Origin: Candidatus Zixiibacteriota bacterium
GTDB lineage: Bacteria > Zixibacteria > MSB-5A5 > GN15 > FEB-12
DNA length: 9,504 nucleotides
Assembly: GCA_003641405.1 (NCBI GenBank)
Contig: QNAF01000079.1
Span: 1-9,504, forward strand
Direction: 5' to 3'
Under the pieces are notes generated by a model. It made no database searches, was not told the DNA's origin, and saw only the letters and a list, made by a program, of their open reading frames with translations. Position 1 is the stretch's first letter; each line of letters opens with the position of its first letter. This document shows, piece by piece, positions 6,739 through 9,504 of this stretch. The position numbers were made by a program, and so were the translations under genes.

Positions 6739-9057
6739 CTACTTGACGTAGATTTTCAGCTTGTGGCCCACCTGGATTACGTCTGGATTTGTCAGGTGAT
6801 TAGCGGCCAGTATCTTAGCTATGCTAGTCCGATACTTCCCTGCGATTCGCGCCAGAGTCTCACCCCTCTTGACTTTGTGAATCACGTATTCTGGACCTCC
6901 GCTTCCACTGACAGCAAGCACCTGTCCCGGGTAGATTCTGCTGGAGCGGCCCATTCCGTTTAGGCGGCGCAACTTGGCGGTGGTAGTGCCATACTTCCGC
7001 GCAATATCCCAGAGGGTGTCGCCGGAACGTACTTTGTACGAACCAGTCTTGGTTGCGTCGGCAGCTTTCGAAGACGCCCCACCGGAACCGGAAGAAGCAT
7101 ACGTCCTGCTTGAGGTAGCCTGATCGAGTTGCTTTAGCTTCTTCGCGCTCGACGGGATCTTCAGTCTCTGTCCAACATATATGCGTGATCCGCGCTCAAT
7201 ATAGTTCACTCGTCTGAGGCCGTTGACAGTTGTGCCAAACGCCCTGGCAATATCCCACATCGTATCCCCGGAACGAACGGTGTAGACAGAGCCCTCGGAA
7301 TGATAATCAGCCTTGCCTTCACGTTTCCAGCTGGAGCCTTTGCTGTCGAGCGGCACGGGGACGATGATGGTTTTGCCGGCATATATTTTTGAGCGACGGC
7401 TCAGATTGTTGGCCTCGAAGATAGCGTACTGAGAGACTCCATATTTCGCAGCGATGGTACTGACGGTTTGCCCACGACTGATCTTGTGCTTAACCCAGCT
7501 TGTCTCTTTCGGCGATGGCATACCGTCATAGGCCGCAAGGAACTTTTGTTTGGATCCGACAGGAACCTTGAGGATGTAGTTCTTGGTGTTGGGAGGAGTG
7601 TAATTGCGCAGTAACTCAGGATTCAGCGTCTTCAGTTCGCTCAGCTTACAACCGAGTTCCCGAGCCACAACTTTCAGTTCAAGACACCTGTCAATGGCGA
7701 CCTCATCCCACACGATTTCCGGTTCGTGTTCAATATCATAAAAGCCATATCTCTCGGGGTCTTTGGCGATAATTGTTGCTGCATAAATGAGCGGCACATA
7801 GTCCATTGTCTGGCGCTTTAGTTTCATCCGCCAGAAATCTATCGTTTTCTGTTTCTTGATAGTGCTTCTCACTCGTCCCGGCCCGCCGTTATAGGCCGCC
7901 ATCGCCAACTCCCAGTCCCCAAACTGTTCGTACAGATCTTTTAGAAACCGCGAGGCGGCATCGGTCGATTTGACCGGATCTTTGCGCTCGTCTATCCACC
8001 AGTTCCGATTAAGGCCATACGACCTACCGGTCGATGAAATAAACTGCCAGAGTCCCATGGCCCTGGCCCATGAGTATGCGGCCGGATTGTACCCGGATTC
8101 TACCAGTGACAAATATATCAAATCGCGAGGTAACCCATACTTATCCAGAGTTTCAATGAAAAGACGTTCGTATCTCTTGGATCGACTGAGGTACTTACGA
8201 AAGGCGTCACGCGCTACGGTCTGGAAGTAGATAATCGAACTTTTGACGCGATCATTTATCTTCACCGGAAGATCATAAGTGATCGGCTGTGACTCACGCG
8301 AAAATACCTGCATAGTATCACGTCCCAGCCGTTCCCCGACCTCGCCGAAACGCTCCACCATCACTGCGGGAGTAACATCATCCTGAAGTTCACCGAGTGA
8401 TCTGAGAGTGATCCTGTAGTCGGCGATTATATTGCTCAACAGAGTGGTATACTTGACCGCCTCGGGAGTAAGCACCGTGTCGGGCTCCACGTCAAGGTCG
8501 GCCAGAATCTTGATTGATTTCTCAAAGTAATACTGCGCTTCTTCCCAACTGGCCTCGCGGTTGGCCAGTACACCCATCGCGTGATACTCTTCGGCCAGAT
8601 TAAACTGTCGCCAGAGAGCGTCATCGACGGCCGAAGCAGCGTCTTCGTTGTCGATAGCTCCGTAGTACAGTGGATTGTCAGTTTTCTCATGCTGGACAGA
8701 AGGTTCAGTTGATTTCGGCTGCGAAAGTGCGACTTTTTCCGCGGACGTTTTCTCAGCCGGATTTGAAACAGATCTGGTCTGATCTACCTGAATCGTGCTG
8801 CCCTGAGAGACCGGTTTTTCGTCCGAAACCTTCTGGGTATCGTCCACACTATATAGCAGAGGATTCCGTTCTGCGACAGGCTGCTCTGCTACAAGCTCGG
8901 TTGTGTCCACAGCGACGGTATCTGAATGTCCATCTCCATACAGTTGTGGCTTTGACAGACTCTGGTTTCCCGCACATGATGCTAACATCGCAATAGAGAC
9001 TATCAGAATCATCATTCCTGCAATCGATCTCCATTCTCGTGAACTTGGCTCAAGCAT
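6739..9057 (-). CDS. mltD: MltD-like lytic murein transglycosylase lipoprotein with LysM repeats
   Basis: Encodes 772 residues. I chose the ATG at 9057 because GGGAAGGAA lies just before it; the in-frame ATG at 9093 has none. A lipobox (AMLASC, Cys28) predicts a lipoprotein, probably in the outer membrane. Residues 29-130 are Ser/Thr/Gln/Lys-rich and disordered, and about 140-222 look helical and TPR-like. The catalytic domain covers about 263-430: NDRVKSSIIYFQ, then SLVESGYNPAAYS with catalytic Glu320, MGLWQF, and MAAYNGGPG. It should cut the glycan between MurNAc and GlcNAc, leaving anhydro-MurNAc. A degenerate LysM-like unit (about 450-501) precedes four LysM domains at 522-568, 591-634, 673-716 and 725-771, which bind peptidoglycan. 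A Ser/Gly-rich linker separates the second and third. E. coli MltD is about 450 residues, so this protein is longer at both ends. It probably heads an operon with sppA. Confidence 0.93.
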   Translation of the reverse strand: MLEPSSREWRSIAGMMILIVSIAMLASCAGNQSLSKPQLYGDGHSDTVAVDTTELVAEQPVAERNPLLYSVDDTQKVSDEKPVSQGSTIQVDQTRSVSNPAEKTSAEKVALSQPKSTEPSVQHEKTDNPLYYGAIDNEDAASAVDDALWRQFNLAEEYHAMGVLANREASWEEAQYYFEKSIKILADLDVEPDTVLTPEAVKYTTLLSNIIADYRITLRSLGELQDDVTPAVMVERFGEVGERLGRDTMQVFSRESQPITYDLPVKINDRVKSSIIYFQTVARDAFRKYLSRSKRYERLFIETLDKYGLPRDLIYLSLVESGYNPAAYSWARAMGLWQFISSTGRSYGLNRNWWIDERKDPVKSTDAASRFLKDLYEQFGDWELAMAAYNGGPGRVRSTIKKQKTIDFWRMKLKRQTMDYVPLIYAATIIAKDPERYGFYDIEHEPEIVWDEVAIDRCLELKVVARELGCKLSELKTLNPELLRNYTPPNTKNYILKVPVGSKQKFLAAYDGMPSPKETSWVKHKISRGQTVSTIAAKYGVSQYAIFEANNLSRRSKIYAGKTIIVPVPLDSKGSSWKREGKADYHSEGSVYTVRSGDTMWDIARAFGTTVNGLRRVNYIERGSRIYVGQRLKIPSSAKKLKQLDQATSSRTYASSGSGGASSKAADATKTGSYKVRSGDTLWDIARKYGTTTAKLRRLNGMGRSSRIYPGQVLAVSGSGGPEYVIHKVKRGETLARIAGKYRTSIAKILAANHLTNPDVIQVGHKLKIYVK

Positions 9058-9060
9058 TCT

Positions 9061-9069
9061 TTCCTTCCC
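9061..9069 (-). promoter_or_regulatory. Ribosome binding site deciding the mltD-like start
   Basis: Minus-strand GGGAAGGAA followed by AGA and the ATG at 9057. The sequence before the upstream in-frame ATG at 9093 (GATAATTGACAAC) has no such site. Confidence 0.65.
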
Positions 9070-9154
9070 GTTGCATTGGCGTTGAAACTCCATGTTGTCA
9101 ATTATCGACCCATTCGTGTTGCCTCTTTAGGCTCCAGCCAAGCTAAGTAGTTGG

Positions 9155-9183
9155 CATATAACAGATAGTAGGACTATTGTCAA
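9155..9183 (-). promoter_or_regulatory. Strong sigma70-type promoter for mltD-sppA
   Basis: Minus-strand TTGACA (9178-9183), exactly 17 bp, then TATATG (9155-9160), preceded by TGT, which matches an extended -10. The -35 is a perfect consensus match and begins 5 bases after the miaA stop codon. Transcription would start near 9148, giving a leader of about 90 bases before the mltD-like ATG. This suggests the envelope operon is transcribed independently of miaA. Confidence 0.7.
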
Positions 9184-9188
9184 CCAGT

Positions 9189-9504
9189 TTAACTTGGCCC
9201 AAATTCCACCAGAGATTCTGTCACTGCTCGTCTCAGGCCTGTTGAATCGGCAAACTCCCTGCCCTCCACCTGGTTCCTGAGCCACGTCATCTGGCGTTTG
9301 GCGTAGCGGCGAGTATTCTGCCGGATGAGGTCCAGGGCATCCTCCAGCGAGCACGTCTTTTCCAGATAATCAAGCAACTCTGAATAGCCAATCACGTTTG
9401 CCCTTTTTATTCTCTCACCCATACCTCGCGCAACCAGGGTTTCGATCTCAGTCAGAAGACCCTGTTCGATCATGATTCCCACACGCTTGTTGATAATAGC
9501 ATAC
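9189..9504 (-). CDS. miaA: tRNA dimethylallyltransferase MiaA, C-terminal part (gene runs off the window)
   Basis: The last 104 residues are visible; the frame is open to the window edge (YAIINKRVGIMIEQGLL). The GTG at 9482 is an internal Val codon, not a start. MiaA adds a dimethylallyl group to A37 of tRNAs reading codons that begin with U. The N-terminal P-loop domain lies outside. Recognisable C-terminal text includes INKRV-x-x-MIEQGLL, VIGYSELLDYLE and QNTRRYAKRQMTWLRN, the highly conserved end of the family. The protein finishes normally about 26 residues later at a TAA (9189-9191), so only the window edge truncates it. It is followed at once by the mltD promoter. Confidence 0.93.
   Translation of the reverse strand, partial: YAIINKRVGIMIEQGLLTEIETLVARGMGERIKRANVIGYSELLDYLEKTCSLEDALDLIRQNTRRYAKRQMTWLRNQVEGREFADSTGLRRAVTESLVEFGPS

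Noticed and set aside
9085..9095. A second TTGACA on the minus strand just before the mltD-like gene, at the upstream in-frame ATG
   Set aside because: No -10 box follows at 16 to 18 bp, and a transcript from it would begin inside or after the chosen start.
1..9504. Possible defence, toxin-antitoxin, CRISPR or biosynthetic system
   Set aside because: No gene carries the expected motifs, no direct repeat array exists, and the genes present are housekeeping, envelope or secreted-protein types.

Overview
The window looks like a chromosomal segment of a Gram-negative-type bacterium of the FCB superphylum, perhaps a candidate lineage such as Zixibacteria. This is inferred from two signs: a large secreted protein ending in the FCB-style 'QNYPNPCNPSTTIEFEMP' sorting domain, and a 31-residue AURKAIP1/COX24-like basic protein of the type common in Bacteroidota and relatives. 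A lipoprotein signal on a lytic transglycosylase fits an outer membrane. No rRNA, tRNA, CRISPR array or phage module is visible.

All intact genes lie on the minus strand, so the biological order runs from right to left. At the right edge is the C-terminal third of miaA (tRNA dimethylallyltransferase), cut by the window end. A near-consensus sigma70 promoter (TTGACA, 17 bp, TATATG) overlaps the region just after the miaA stop. It drives an MltD-like lytic transglycosylase lipoprotein with four LysM repeats, followed after 12 bp by an SppA-family signal peptide peptidase. These two probably form an envelope maintenance operon. After a 190-bp gap comes an HU-family DNA-binding protein, followed 28 bp later by the 31-residue AURKAIP1/COX24-like ribosome-associated protein, which is easy to miss because of its size.

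Next is a gap containing a perfect 11-bp hairpin, then a roughly 954-residue secreted protein. It has a probable seven-bladed propeller, three Ig/BACON-like domains, a cohesin-like domain and a C-terminal FlgD/T9SS-type sorting domain. Behind it is a 412-residue secreted acidic protein made of three diverged copies of an unrecognised domain. Its short intergenic promoter candidate suggests separate transcription.

The left end (1 to about 720, plus strand) is a decayed IS256/Mutator-type transposase that has lost its C-terminus, including the third catalytic acidic residue. It converges on the 412-residue gene with a gap of only 10 bp.

The least described material is the triplicated domain protein, the multidomain propeller protein, and the HU plus COX24-like pairing. 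I found no evidence for a defence system or other multi-gene accessory system.
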